From positions 868,001 to 932,000 of the forward strand of contig NZ_JRKM01000001.1 of NCBI RefSeq assembly GCF_000768065.1: a stretch of DNA of 64,000 bases. The letters run 5' to 3'. Both the position numbers and the translations under genes were made by a program. Below are positions 1-9,655 of the stretch, in pieces; within the stretch, counting starts at the first letter, position 1; each line of letters opens with the position of its first letter. This stretch comes from Aquabacterium sp. NJ1 (GTDB lineage: Bacteria > Pseudomonadota > Gammaproteobacteria > Burkholderiales > Burkholderiaceae_C). The notes beneath the pieces were generated by a model. It worked only from the letters and a program-made list of their open reading frames with translations. It did no database searches and was not told the origin of the DNA.

Positions 1-90
<90 letters not shown>

Positions 91-114
91 CTACCTTGCT
101 TGCTCGGCGCCGGC

Positions 115-699
<585 letters not shown>

Positions 700-1365
700 T
701 CAGGCAGGCGGAGCAGCCACGCGTCGAAAAAGGTGAAAGTGCACTGCCCCTGCCTGCCCGTGGCGATGCGGCGCAAGCTGGGCGATCAGGTGCGCGTGCT
801 GTTCAGCATCAGGCAATTGCGCCAATGGTGCCGGCGATTCCAGATAGATCCAGCCGCCGTCTGGCACGCATTGAAGCGCCCCTTCCAGGGCTGACCAGAA
901 CAAGCCTTCGTCAAAAGGAGGATCCAGAAAAACCAGGTCAAAGAGCCCGGCCTGACGCGCCTGGCGCATCCAGGGGATGGCGTCGGCCTGCATCACCCGA
1001 ACCTGGGAAGCCTTGAGCCGCGCTTGCACGGCTTGCAGATTGCGGACGAGACCGGGCTCGCGCTCCAGCAGCAGCACCTCCTCGGCGCCGCGCGACGCGG
1101 CCTCGAAGCCCAAGGCACCGCTGCCGGCAAAGGCATCCAGTACCCGCCAGCCAGACAGATCCTGCCCCAGCCAGTTGAACAAGGTTTCTCGCACGCGGCC
1201 AGGTGTGGGGCGCAGGCCAGCCGACACCGGCACGGGCAACACGGAGCGCTTCCACTGCCCCCCGATGATGCGAACCTCCTGTGCGGCGGTTTGCGCCACG
1301 GCTTGCGCCGCCTTGGTCTGCGGGCCTTTGATCGGATCGGGTTTGCGGGGGCGTGTTGCGCTCAT
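700..1365 (-). CDS. rsmD: 16S rRNA (guanine(966)-N(2))-methyltransferase RsmD
   Basis: This 221-residue SAM-dependent methyltransferase would methylate G966 of 16S rRNA during 30S assembly. Visible signatures are RIIGGQWKRSVLPV (the family N-terminus RIIgGkwRgR), LRPTPGRVRETLFNWL, the SAM-binding loop VLDAFAGSGALGFEA and the catalytic LVFLDPPFDEG (NPPF/DPPF type). I start it at ATG 1365. The frame stays open for 94 more codons, but that extension is low-complexity Gly/Arg/Leu and overlaps the ftsY coding region, so it is spurious. It is divergent from ftsY, as in many betaproteobacteria. Confidence 0.95.
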   Translation of the reverse strand: MSATRPRKPDPIKGPQTKAAQAVAQTAAQEVRIIGGQWKRSVLPVPVSAGLRPTPGRVRETLFNWLGQDLSGWRVLDAFAGSGALGFEAASRGAEEVLLLEREPGLVRNLQAVQARLKASQVRVMQADAIPWMRQARQAGLFDLVFLDPPFDEGLFWSALEGALQCVPDGGWIYLESPAPLAQLPDAEQHAHLIAQLAPHRHGQAGAVHFHLFRRVAAPPA

Positions 1366-1389
1366 GTCGTTCGGTCTTGCTCTGCGCGT

Positions 1390-1416
1390 ATTGTAAAAAC
1401 CCGGGGCTCTTACAAT
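1390..1416. promoter_or_regulatory. Face-to-face -10-like boxes between rsmD and ftsY
   Basis: ATTGTAA (1390-1396) and TTACAAT (1410-1416) form a 7-base inverted repeat with a 13-base spacer in the 57-base gap between divergent rsmD and ftsY. TACAAT on the plus strand lies 6 bases before the ftsY ATG. TACAAT on the minus strand (1396-1391) lies about 25 bases before the rsmD ATG. Either could be a -10 element, but no good -35 box is visible. The site could instead bind a regulator or be chance. Confidence 0.3.
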
Positions 1417-1422
1417 GTGCCC

Positions 1423-2607
1423 ATGTTCAGTTTCATCAAGAAAAAGCTGGGGTGGGGCTCCGCCCAGCCTGAGTCCGCGCCCGCGCAGCCCTCCGGCGAT
1501 GCCGACAAGGCAGCAGGCGCGCCCGCACCTGCCGAGCAGCCGGCGCCAGCCATCTCCACCAAGCCTGCAAACGCCTCGCCTGCAGCGCAGCCCCCTGCTC
1601 AGCCCCCCGTTGCGCAGGCTGCACGCCCCGAGACACCTCAGGTCCAAGCATCACAAGCGCCTGCTGCAACGCCTGCACCAGCGCCGGCCCCCGAGCGCCG
1701 CTCCTGGCTGGACAAGCTGCGCGCAGGCCTGCGCAAGACCGGTTCCAGCATCGCCCAGGTCTTCACCGGCACGCAGATTGACGACGCCTTGTACGAGGAG
1801 CTGGAGTCCGCCCTGCTGATGGCGGACGCGGGCGTGGCCGCCACAGAGCACCTGCTGGCCGACCTGAAGCACCGCGTCAAGGAAACCAAGGCCACCGACC
1901 CATCGCAGGTCAAGAACCTGTTGATCGACGCCATCACCGAGCTGCTGCAACCACTGGAGAAATCCCTGGTGGTGGGGCTGCACACGCCCACCGTCATCAT
2001 GGTCGCCGGCGTCAACGGTGCGGGCAAGACCACCTCGATCGGCAAGCTCACACGCCACCTGTCCGATGCCGGGCAGAAAGTGCTGCTGGCCGCCGCCGAC
2101 ACCTTCCGCGCAGCAGCCCGTGAACAGCTGCTGGTCTGGGCCGATCGCAACCATGTGGAGATCGTCAGCCAGGAAGGCGGCGACCCTGCTGCGGTCACTT
2201 TTGACGCCGTTCAGGCCGGCCGTTCACGCGGCTGCGACGTGGTCATCGCCGACACGGCAGGCCGCCTGGCCACGCAATTGCACCTGATGGAAGAGCTGCG
2301 CAAGGTCAAGCGCGTGATCGGCAAGGCCATGGACAGTGCCCCGCACGAGGTGCTGCTGGTGGTCGATGGCAACACGGGCCAGAACGCGCTGTCGCAGGTC
2401 AAGGCCTTTGACGAGGCCCTGGGACTGACCGGCCTGATCGTGACCAAGCTCGATGGCACGGCCAAGGGCGGCGTGCTGGCCGCGATCGCCTTGTGGTCGC
2501 GCCAGCGTCACAGCGCGGTGCCGGTTTACTTCATCGGCGTCGGTGAAAAGCTGGAAGACCTCCAGACCTTCAACGCCCGCGAATTTGCCCAGGCCTTGCT
2601 GGCCTGA
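1423..2607 (+). CDS. ftsY: Signal recognition particle receptor FtsY
   Basis: This 394-residue SRP GTPase docks ribosome-SRP complexes at the inner membrane for co-translational insertion. After MFSFIKKKLGWG there is an Ala/Pro/Gln-rich linker (about residues 15-95), then the NG domain. The P-loop is GVNGAGKTTSIGKL near residue 196. The other signatures are DTFRAAAREQL, DTAGRLATQLHLMEEL near 277 and TKLDGTAKGG near 341. The ATG at 1423 begins the amphipathic membrane-targeting segment. An upstream in-frame extension runs antisense through rsmD and is rejected. Its partner Ffh is 1.1 kb downstream on the other strand. Confidence 0.97.
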   Translation: MFSFIKKKLGWGSAQPESAPAQPSGDADKAAGAPAPAEQPAPAISTKPANASPAAQPPAQPPVAQAARPETPQVQASQAPAATPAPAPAPERRSWLDKLRAGLRKTGSSIAQVFTGTQIDDALYEELESALLMADAGVAATEHLLADLKHRVKETKATDPSQVKNLLIDAITELLQPLEKSLVVGLHTPTVIMVAGVNGAGKTTSIGKLTRHLSDAGQKVLLAAADTFRAAAREQLLVWADRNHVEIVSQEGGDPAAVTFDAVQAGRSRGCDVVIADTAGRLATQLHLMEELRKVKRVIGKAMDSAPHEVLLVVDGNTGQNALSQVKAFDEALGLTGLIVTKLDGTAKGGVLAAIALWSRQRHSAVPVYFIGVGEKLEDLQTFNAREFAQALLA

Positions 2608-2649
2608 CCGCCACCGGGCCCCGCTGTGCGGTGCCTGGCAATGCCTGAC

Positions 2650-3543
2650 TCAATGGTGGCGTTGCGCGGTCGGTGCAGCCGTTGCGGCTGGCGCAGCGTC
2701 GAGCGGCATCTCGCCTGAGTCCAGGTCATCGAACCAGGTCGAAGGCGGCGGCTCTTTGCGCTCGTTCTCGGGCGTGTCATCGGTGTAGGCCCATTCGTCC
2801 AGCGCGACGTCCACCGTTTCGTTGACGCTCATGCCATTCATGGCGCCAATCGGGCTTTGCATGGAAGCCACCACGGCGGCGGCTTCGGCATCGCGCCTCG
2901 CCACACTGACATCCTGATAGCCGGAGCGCCCAGAAGTCGAGATGGCTGCGCCCAGGATGGCCTCCCTTGCCACGGCTGGCCCGGGCAAAGCCCCTTCCAG
3001 CCAGACATGAACGGGGATGCGCGCCGCCTGCAGCACACGGTCCATGCGCGCATGGCGGCGCTGGCTGCGTTCTTTTTCGCGAGAAATCGGCTGGCGGATC
3101 TCCACCACCGCGATCACCTGCGAGGCCATGTCGCACACGACCAGGTCGGCACACAGGGAACCCACGCGGCGCAGCCATTCGCTGTAGGAATTCTTGGTGG
3201 GCACCTTGATGAAACGGGCCACCGGCACTTGCGCCAGGATGACGTGATCCGGCATGGCCTTGCGCAACACGTGATAAGCGTCACGCTCGCTCACGGTCAA
3301 CACCCGGGTGGCCATGGGCTCCCAGTCCATCAGGGTGTCGAGGTTGTCCTGCATGCTGGGCCCGCTCTTGCGACCGAAGCGCGCCTTGCCCTCCTGACGG
3401 GCTTTGGAACGAGGCGCGTCACCGCGCGATGGCCGTCCAGATGCGGCCTGGTGGTTCTTGCTGTACCACCACGCGCCTGCAATGCCTGCGGAACCCAGAA
3501 TGCTGGCGACCAAAACCGGCCAAGTCGTTACCATGTCCATCAT
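2650..3543 (-). CDS. DUF2726 domain protein with N-terminal membrane anchor
   Basis: This 297-residue protein has one N-terminal transmembrane segment (about residues 5-27, VLVASILGSAGIAGAWWY), a basic linker, and a DUF2726-type domain from about 78 to 195 (LTVSERDAYHVLRKAMPDH onward). The C-terminal 80 residues are acidic and Pro/Ala-rich. DUF2726 is thought to share the restriction-endonuclease-like fold. Here the strands read ADLVVCDM then VIAVVEIRQP, so an Asp and a Glu are present, but the usual lysine of a PD-(D/E)xK core is replaced by Arg-Gln. The function is unknown; it may be a membrane-tethered nucleic-acid-associated protein or a dead nuclease. It is convergent with ftsY. Confidence 0.75.
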   Translation of the reverse strand: MMDMVTTWPVLVASILGSAGIAGAWWYSKNHQAASGRPSRGDAPRSKARQEGKARFGRKSGPSMQDNLDTLMDWEPMATRVLTVSERDAYHVLRKAMPDHVILAQVPVARFIKVPTKNSYSEWLRRVGSLCADLVVCDMASQVIAVVEIRQPISREKERSQRRHARMDRVLQAARIPVHVWLEGALPGPAVAREAILGAAISTSGRSGYQDVSVARRDAEAAAVVASMQSPIGAMNGMSVNETVDVALDEWAYTDDTPENERKEPPPSTWFDDLDSGEMPLDAAPAATAAPTAQRHH

Positions 3544-3724
3544 TTTTCAGGCCTTCCTGCCCAAGCTCACCACGGGCAACCAACACCCGGACTCATCAGG
3601 CTCTTCGGCTACCAAACGGGTCGACTGAAGGCCTCGGTTGCACACGCAACACAAGTCACATACGCTAACAGCGCCCCCCTGCCAGGGTCAATCGGGTTTA
3701 CAGGCAAGGTCGTGACAAGGCGTT

Positions 3725-5104
3725 TCAGCGGCCCATGCCCGGCATGCCCTTCATGCCGCCCATGCGTTTCATCATCTTGAAAAGGCCGCCGCCCTTCATC
3801 TTTTTCATCATGGTCTGCATCTGCTCGAACTGGTTGAGCAGGCGGTTGACGTCCTGGATCTGGACACCCGCGCCTTGTGCAATGCGGCGCTTGCGGCTGG
3901 CCTTGGTCTTGCCATCCATCAGCAAGGCAGGCTGGCGGCGCTCCTTGGCTGACATCGAACGGATGATGCCCTCCATGCGGCGCATGTCGCGCTCGGCCTT
4001 GTCCATGTCGGCCTGACCTGCCTTGGAAGCCAGCTCGGTGGGCAGCTTGTCGATCAGGCCGGACAGCCCGCCCATCTTCTTCATCTGGCTGATCTGGGCC
4101 AGGAAGTCGTCGAAGTCGAAATCGGCACCGGCCTTGACCTTGTCGGCCAGCTTTTGTGCCGCCGCGATGTCGACCCCCTTGGTCACCTCTTCGACCAGGG
4201 CCACGATGTCGCCCATGCCCAGCACGCGGCCGGCATGGCGATCGGCGTCGAACACTTCCAGGCCGTCGATCTTTTCAGAGACACCGGCAAACTTGATGGG
4301 CACACCGGTGATCTGGCGCACGGACAGCGCCGCACCACCCCGCGAGTCACCGTCCAGCTTGGTCAGCACCACGCCGGTCAGCGGCAAGGCATCCTTGAAA
4401 GCCTTGGCGGTGTTGACGGCGTCCTGGCCCTGCATGGCATCCACCACGAACAGGGTTTCGACCGGGTTGAGCAAGGCGTGCAGGTCCTTGATCTCGGCCA
4501 TCAGCACTTCGTCAATCGCCAGGCGGCCGGCCGTGTCGAACAGCAGCACATCGAAGTAATGGCGCTTGGCGTAGTCGATCGCGGCCAGGGCGATGTCGTG
4601 CGGCTTCTGGCTCGGGTCGGAAGGGAACCACTCGGCGCCGGCTTGCGCCGTCACGGTCTTGAGCTGTTCGATGGCGGCCGGACGATAGACGTCGGCCGAA
4701 ACCGTCAGCACCTTCTTCTTGCGCTTTTCGATCAGGTGCTTGGCCAGCTTGGCCGTGGTGGTCGTCTTGCCCGCGCCCTGCAGGCCGGCCATCAGGATGA
4801 TCGCGGGCGGCTGGGTGGCCAGGTTGATGTCAGAGACACCCTCGCCCATCGTGGCGGCCATCTCTTTCTGGACGATGCTGACCAGCACCTGACCCGGCGT
4901 CAGCGAGGACACGACCTCGTGGCCCAGGGCCTTTTCCTTGACGCGGGCGATGAAATCCTTGACGACCGGCAAGGCCACGTCGGCCTCCAGCAGCGCCATG
5001 CGGACCTCTCGCAACATGTCCTGCACGTTGGATTCGGTGATGCGGGACTGGCCGCGCATGGTTTTAACCAGGCGACTCAGTCGTTCAGTGAGGTTGGATG
5101 CCAT
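3725..5104 (-). CDS. ffh: Signal recognition particle protein Ffh (SRP54)
   Basis: This 459-residue GTPase is the protein subunit of bacterial SRP and binds 4.5S RNA and hydrophobic signal sequences. The N domain occupies about 1-90. The G domain has GLQGAGKTTTTAKLAK (107 onward), DVYRPAAIEQL, DTAGRL near 190 and TKLDGDSRGG near 248. The C-terminal M domain (about 320-459) ends in a Met/Lys/Gly-rich tail (KMMKRMGGMKGMPGMGR), typical of signal-sequence binding. It starts at ATG 5104, divergent from the ypjD-like gene 32 bases away, a conserved betaproteobacterial pairing. I found no 4.5S RNA gene in the flanking gap. Confidence 0.97.
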   Translation of the reverse strand: MASNLTERLSRLVKTMRGQSRITESNVQDMLREVRMALLEADVALPVVKDFIARVKEKALGHEVVSSLTPGQVLVSIVQKEMAATMGEGVSDINLATQPPAIILMAGLQGAGKTTTTAKLAKHLIEKRKKKVLTVSADVYRPAAIEQLKTVTAQAGAEWFPSDPSQKPHDIALAAIDYAKRHYFDVLLFDTAGRLAIDEVLMAEIKDLHALLNPVETLFVVDAMQGQDAVNTAKAFKDALPLTGVVLTKLDGDSRGGAALSVRQITGVPIKFAGVSEKIDGLEVFDADRHAGRVLGMGDIVALVEEVTKGVDIAAAQKLADKVKAGADFDFDDFLAQISQMKKMGGLSGLIDKLPTELASKAGQADMDKAERDMRRMEGIIRSMSAKERRQPALLMDGKTKASRKRRIAQGAGVQIQDVNRLLNQFEQMQTMMKKMKGGGLFKMMKRMGGMKGMPGMGR

Positions 5105-5136
5105 GAAATAGCTGCTTGTGCTCTTAAACTCGTCAC

Positions 5137-6000
5137 ATGATTTTATCGCTCGCCTCGTTCACGTCTTTCACGTCATGGCCCACTGGCCTGGCCGTGCTGG
5201 CTTATGTGGTGGCCAGTGCATGGCCCGCACGCACCGCCAGCGAGAACACCCACCAGGATAGGCCCGTCTGGGCGGCCCTCTGCCTGGGCTGGCTGGCTCA
5301 GGCATTGGCCATCCTGCTCGACACGGTGGCGTTTGACGGCCCGACCCTGCATGCGCGCTTCGGCTTTGCGCCAGCCCTGTCTGTGACCACATGGCTGGTG
5401 CTCGCAGTCTATGCCATCGAGAACCGCCGGCTGGGTTTGCCCAGCGTGCGCCGTGCGCTGGCGCTGCTGGCCGCCATCACCGTGGCCCTGGCCTGGCTCT
5501 TCCCAGGGCAGACGCACCCACAGAACGTGCCGCCCCTGGCGCCGCTGCATTGGCTGACGGGCTTTGCGTCCTACGGCCTGATCGGCGCGGCGCTGTTGCA
5601 TGCAGCCCTGCTGCGGCACGCCGAAAAACAACTGCGCGCCAAGCCGGTATCAGGCCAGATCCCCCACCCAGGCTCGTCTGGCGGGCAAGCCCTGGGCATG
5701 CCGCTTTTGCGCCTGGAATCCTTGACCCTGCGTTTCGTGGGCGCCGGCTTCGTGATGCTCAGCCTCACGCTGGTGCTCGGCGCCTTGTTTGCCAAACCCT
5801 GGCGCTGGGATCACAAGACCATTTTTTCCGTGCTGTCGTGGCTGGTGTTCGCCGTGCTGCTGATCGGCCGAGCGCGATTTGGCTGGCGCGGCCGCCAGGC
5901 GGTGCGCTGGCTGGTGGCGGGCTCCGCGCTGCTGCTGCTGGCTTATGTTGGCTCGCGTTTCGTGCTGGAAGTGGTGCTGCACCGCGCCACCTCGGCCTGA
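5137..6000 (+). CDS. CcsA/YpjD-family inner-membrane protein (cytochrome c assembly-like)
   Basis: This 287-residue polytopic protein has about eight hydrophobic segments. It resembles the YpjD/HemX/CcsA (cytochrome c assembly) family. Conserved-looking features are the WLTGFASYGLIGAALLHAAL helix, LRLESLTLRFVGAGFVMLS and the C-terminal GALFAKPWRWDHKTIFSVLSW, with aromatic and His residues near the membrane surface as in haem-handling WWD-type relatives. In betaproteobacteria this gene sits next to ffh and before PP0621-pilS, as here. Its exact role in haem or cytochrome c biogenesis is unproven for this branch. Confidence 0.8.
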   Translation: MILSLASFTSFTSWPTGLAVLAYVVASAWPARTASENTHQDRPVWAALCLGWLAQALAILLDTVAFDGPTLHARFGFAPALSVTTWLVLAVYAIENRRLGLPSVRRALALLAAITVALAWLFPGQTHPQNVPPLAPLHWLTGFASYGLIGAALLHAALLRHAEKQLRAKPVSGQIPHPGSSGGQALGMPLLRLESLTLRFVGAGFVMLSLTLVLGALFAKPWRWDHKTIFSVLSWLVFAVLLIGRARFGWRGRQAVRWLVAGSALLLLAYVGSRFVLEVVLHRATSA

Positions 6001-6018
6001 TCACGTGCAGAGCCAAGC

Positions 6019-6255
6019 ATGTTCAAGTACCTCCTGATCGCCCTGCTCCTCGTCTGGCTGTTTTACTCGCCGGCGCTGCGTGGCCGACGCACGGGCAGCA
6101 AACCGCCAGGCAAACCTGAAGCACCCCGCGCCGAAAAAATGGTGCAATGCGCCCATTGCGGGGTCCACCTGCCCGAGGGCGAAGCCGTCATGGACGACAA
6201 GGGCCAAGCCTTCTGCAGCCAGGCACATCGGCACGCCGGGCGCGGGCAGGCTTGA
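6019..6255 (+). CDS. PP0621-family small protein
   Basis: This 78-residue protein begins with one transmembrane helix (YLLIALLLVWLFYSPAL). A basic linker follows, then a small metal-site-like domain: MVQCAHCGVHLPEGEAV followed by AFCSQAHRHA. The CxxC...C...H arrangement suggests a zinc ribbon. The family (first named from Pseudomonas PP0621) is uncharacterised and is usually found directly upstream of pilS, as here, with 11 bases to the pilS start. A link to pilus regulation is inference from linkage only. Confidence 0.8.
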   Translation: MFKYLLIALLLVWLFYSPALRGRRTGSKPPGKPEAPRAEKMVQCAHCGVHLPEGEAVMDDKGQAFCSQAHRHAGRGQA

Positions 6256-6266
6256 ACAGCGCATCC

Positions 6267-8135
6267 ATGTCATCTTCCAGAGACTCTCACGTATCCTGGT
6301 TTGGCGAGCCCCCGGTCGCCGGCACCACCGCGTGGGCTGAGCAGGGCGCCACAGAAGCGGCGTTCGCAGACAGCACGCAACTCAACGCCAGCCCGCCGCC
6401 CAGCGCCGGCAAAACCAGCGCAGCCACCAGTGAAGCCACCACCGGCGACGCCAATCGGCCATCTTTCCACCGCATTTACCGGGCGTTTCTGACGGCCCGC
6501 TTCGCGCTGGCGGTGGTGCTGCTGGGCCTGGTCATCGGCTACTGGGCCCTGGGCAACCACCCTGCTTTGTGGATGGTGGTGTCCACGATGGGGTATGCGA
6601 TCGCCACGTTATCGCTGCTGATCTGGCCCAGCCATGCCCAGGCCACCCGCCCGGATCTGCAATCGCTCAAGCCACGTGAAGCCATCGCGAGCGTGGGGGT
6701 CGACCTCGCGTTTTTCGCGGCCATGCACTACCTCAGCGGCAACACCCTGAACTCGCAGGCCCTGCTGGTGCTGCCGGTGCTCATGGCAGCCGTGCTCATG
6801 CCGCGCATCCTGGCGCTGGGCGTCGCCGCGGCAGCCACACTCAACCTGCTGGGCGCGGCCTTGCTGCAAGGTCAGGTCAGCGGCAACCTCACTTCCTTGC
6901 TGGCCCAGGCGGGCCTGACTGGTTTTGGTCTGTTTGCGATTGCCGCACTGGCCAGCGAGTTGTCAGCCCGGCTGGCCAAGGAAGAACGCAGCGCCCGAGG
7001 CAGCCTCGAACTGGCCCGGCAGCAAGCCCAGCTCAACCGCCTGGTGATCGAGGAAATGAGCGAAGGCGTGATGGTGGTTGACCGCCAGGGGCGCGTGCGC
7101 ACGGCCAACCCGGCGGCTCGCCGCCTGCTGGCGGCACAGGGCCTGGTATCCCCCGCCCCATTTCAACTGCGCGGTGTCCCGTCGTGGGCCGCCCTGATCA
7201 ACGCCGTCGAAAAGGCACTGGGTAATCCTCAAAGGGCGGAGGACGGGCAGGAGGTCAAACTCCAGTTCGACGACCAGACCCAACGCGAACTACGCCTGCG
7301 CGTGCGCTTCACCAAGGGCAAAGGCGGGCGCACATCGGAAGACATGTGCGTGATGCTCCTGGAGGATCTGCGCGCCGTCCGTGCCCGCCAGCGGCAGGAC
7401 AAACTCGCGGCCATGGGGCGCATGTCGGCCGGCATCGCACACGAGATCCGCAACCCGCTGGCGGCCATCTCGCAGGCCAATGCCCTGCTGGCCGAAGACG
7501 CCGCCACCCCCACCCAGAAAAAGCTGACCCAACTGGTGACTGACAACGTCGCCCGCCTCAAGCACATCATCGACGACATCCTGGCGGTTGCACCGGGCGT
7601 GCGCCCACCGGCCCCCGCCATCGACCCGATCGAAACCATTGTGGCCATCTGCAACGACTGGCGCAGCACGCAAGGGTTGGCCCTTGGCGAAGACAGCCTG
7701 CTGGACATCGACACCTCGGGTTGCCAGCGAGCACCCACCTACCCACACCTCAAGATCCGCTTCGAACCAGAGCACCTCCAGCGCGTACTGGTCAACCTGC
7801 TGGACAACGCCTTGCGCTACAACACGGGCGAGCCTGGTGCGATCAACGTCAGCCTGCGCTGGATGCCCTCTGCGGACCCGGCCGGCCTGCTGATGCTGTC
7901 GGTGTCCAATGACGGTGAGCCGGTTTCGGCCGACACCGAGCGCTCCTTGTTCGAGCCCTTCTTTTCCACACGCAGCAGGGGCACCGGGCTGGGCCTGTAT
8001 ATTTGCCGTGAACTGTGCGAGCGACATGGTGCCAACATCGATTACCGCCTGCACCCGCCGCCTGTTCGACACCGCAACGAGTTCTTCGTGACGGTGCCTG
8101 TTGAACCCAACGGCCTGCCCCATCAGACAGCATGA
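6267..8135 (+). CDS. pilS: Sensor histidine kinase PilS
   Basis: This 622-residue membrane kinase controls type IV pilin transcription through PilR. After about 70 low-complexity residues come six hydrophobic segments (about 75-235), then a PAS region (LVIEEMSEGVMVVDRQGRVR), the HisKA dimerisation domain with phospho-acceptor H392 (AGIAHEIRNPLAAIS), and an HATPase domain (LLDNALRYN, FFSTRSRGTGLGLYIC). The upstream frame is open, but ATG 6267 follows the stop of the PP0621 gene and is the first sensible start. The stop overlaps the pilR start by 4 bases, implying translational coupling. Confidence 0.92.
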   Translation: MSSSRDSHVSWFGEPPVAGTTAWAEQGATEAAFADSTQLNASPPPSAGKTSAATSEATTGDANRPSFHRIYRAFLTARFALAVVLLGLVIGYWALGNHPALWMVVSTMGYAIATLSLLIWPSHAQATRPDLQSLKPREAIASVGVDLAFFAAMHYLSGNTLNSQALLVLPVLMAAVLMPRILALGVAAAATLNLLGAALLQGQVSGNLTSLLAQAGLTGFGLFAIAALASELSARLAKEERSARGSLELARQQAQLNRLVIEEMSEGVMVVDRQGRVRTANPAARRLLAAQGLVSPAPFQLRGVPSWAALINAVEKALGNPQRAEDGQEVKLQFDDQTQRELRLRVRFTKGKGGRTSEDMCVMLLEDLRAVRARQRQDKLAAMGRMSAGIAHEIRNPLAAISQANALLAEDAATPTQKKLTQLVTDNVARLKHIIDDILAVAPGVRPPAPAIDPIETIVAICNDWRSTQGLALGEDSLLDIDTSGCQRAPTYPHLKIRFEPEHLQRVLVNLLDNALRYNTGEPGAINVSLRWMPSADPAGLLMLSVSNDGEPVSADTERSLFEPFFSTRSRGTGLGLYICRELCERHGANIDYRLHPPPVRHRNEFFVTVPVEPNGLPHQTA

Positions 8136-9649
8136 GCACCCCCACCCACCATCGCCTGCTTGTCGTGGATGACGAACCCGATCTGCGCACGCTGTACGAA
8201 CTCACCTTGCTGCGCGAAGGTTATGACATCGAAACTGCGGGCTGCGTCGAAGACGCCCGGCTGCTGCTGGCCGAACACCGCTTCAGCGCGGTGATCACCG
8301 ACATGCGCCTGCCCGATGGCACCGGTCTGGACATCCTCAAGCAGCTGGAGTCTGAAGGCCGCCCGGAAAAAGCCATCGTGATCACGGCCTATGGTTCCGC
8401 GGAAAACGCGGTCAGCGCCCTGAAGGCCGGGGCCTACGACTACCTGACCAAACCGGTCGATCTCAAACAGTTCCGCGCCGTCATTGCCTCGGCCCTGAAC
8501 AACGAAGCACCGCCGGGCGTACAAGAGCCCATTCAGGGCGCGCCTGCGAATGCCACCGCCCACACTGCGGCCCCCAGCGAAAAAAGCCGCTCGGCCCTGG
8601 CTCGGCTGGCCGGCAACAGCCCCTGCATGCAGCAGGTGCGGGTCTTGATCGACAAGGTCTCGCGCAGCATGGCCCCCGTGCTGCTGTGGGGCGAATCGGG
8701 CACCGGCAAGGAACTGGTGGCACGCGCCATCCACGATGTCAGCAACCGCGCCTCGCAGCCCTTCATCGCGGTCAACTGCGGCGCCATCCCTGAACAGCTG
8801 CTGGAAGCCGAGTTCTTCGGCTTTCGCAAAGGCGCCTTCACCGGCGCCACTGAAGAACGCGAAGGCTTCTTCCAGGCCGCCAACGGTGGCACCCTGTTCC
8901 TGGACGAAATCGGTGACCTGCCGCTGGCCATGCAATCCAAGCTGCTGCGCGCAATCCAGGAGCGGGCCGTGCGGGCCGTGGGCGCCACGCAGGAAGTGCA
9001 GGTGGATGTGCGCATCGTCAGCGCATCCCACAAGGACTTGCAAGCCGAAGTCCATGCCGGGCGCTTCCGCCAGGACTTGTTCTACCGCCTCAATGTCATC
9101 CAGATCACCTTGCCCGCCTTGAGGGAAAGGCTCGAAGACCTGCCGCTGCTGAGCCAGCGCATTCTGGAGCGCATTGCGCACGAGTCCGGCATGACGGGCG
9201 TGCCGCAATTGAGCCTGGCCGCGCAATCGGCCCTGCTCAGCCACCGATTCCCTGGCAATGTGCGCGAGCTTGAAAACCTCCTGCACCGCGCGGTGGCCCT
9301 GAGCACCCAGCACATCCTGGAGCCCGAGGACCTGGGCCTGGCCACACCCGCCCCCTCGCTGGAAAAGATCGAGGTGGAGGTGGCCGCCCCGATCCACGCC
9401 CCCGGCGTTTCACCAGCCGAAGCCCCGCTCCCGACGGACCTGGTTGCGCACCTTGACCAGATCGAGCGCGACATCCTGGTGCAGGCACTGGAAAAGCACA
9501 GGCTCAACCGCACGGCAGCTGGCGCAAGCCTGGGCTTGTCCTTGCGCCAGATGCGCTACCGCATGGCGCGCCTCGGCGTGCAGGTGAGCGACCAGGGCGT
9601 GGTGCTGGGCGAGCGCTTCGACCCGGACACCGACACCGATCAAGCTTGA
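8132..9649 (+). CDS. pilR: Sigma-54-dependent response regulator PilR
   Basis: This 505-residue NtrC-type activator has a REC domain (1-120, phospho-acceptor D57 in VITDMRLPDG, TKPVD lysine near 107). The AAA+ domain (about 155-395) carries Walker A GESGTGKE at 187-194, the sigma-54 contact loop GAFTGA at 234-239, GGTLFLDEIGDLP and FRQDLFYRLNV. A Fis-type HTH ends the protein (LNRTAAGASLGLSLRQMRYR). The intact GAFTGA loop means it should activate sigma-54 promoters, classically pilA. No pilA is in this window. It is co-transcribed with pilS. Confidence 0.94.
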   Translation: MSTPTHHRLLVVDDEPDLRTLYELTLLREGYDIETAGCVEDARLLLAEHRFSAVITDMRLPDGTGLDILKQLESEGRPEKAIVITAYGSAENAVSALKAGAYDYLTKPVDLKQFRAVIASALNNEAPPGVQEPIQGAPANATAHTAAPSEKSRSALARLAGNSPCMQQVRVLIDKVSRSMAPVLLWGESGTGKELVARAIHDVSNRASQPFIAVNCGAIPEQLLEAEFFGFRKGAFTGATEEREGFFQAANGGTLFLDEIGDLPLAMQSKLLRAIQERAVRAVGATQEVQVDVRIVSASHKDLQAEVHAGRFRQDLFYRLNVIQITLPALRERLEDLPLLSQRILERIAHESGMTGVPQLSLAAQSALLSHRFPGNVRELENLLHRAVALSTQHILEPEDLGLATPAPSLEKIEVEVAAPIHAPGVSPAEAPLPTDLVAHLDQIERDILVQALEKHRLNRTAAGASLGLSLRQMRYRMARLGVQVSDQGVVLGERFDPDTDTDQA

Positions 9650-9655
9650 GCGCCC

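Noticed and set aside
1024-1422. N-terminal extension of FtsY
   Set aside because: The extension runs antisense through rsmD and lacks family similarity. FtsY starts naturally at MFSFIKKK.
3544-3724. 4.5S SRP RNA gene beside ffh
   Set aside because: I looked for the conserved GGAAGGAAGCAGC-type loop on both strands and did not see it.
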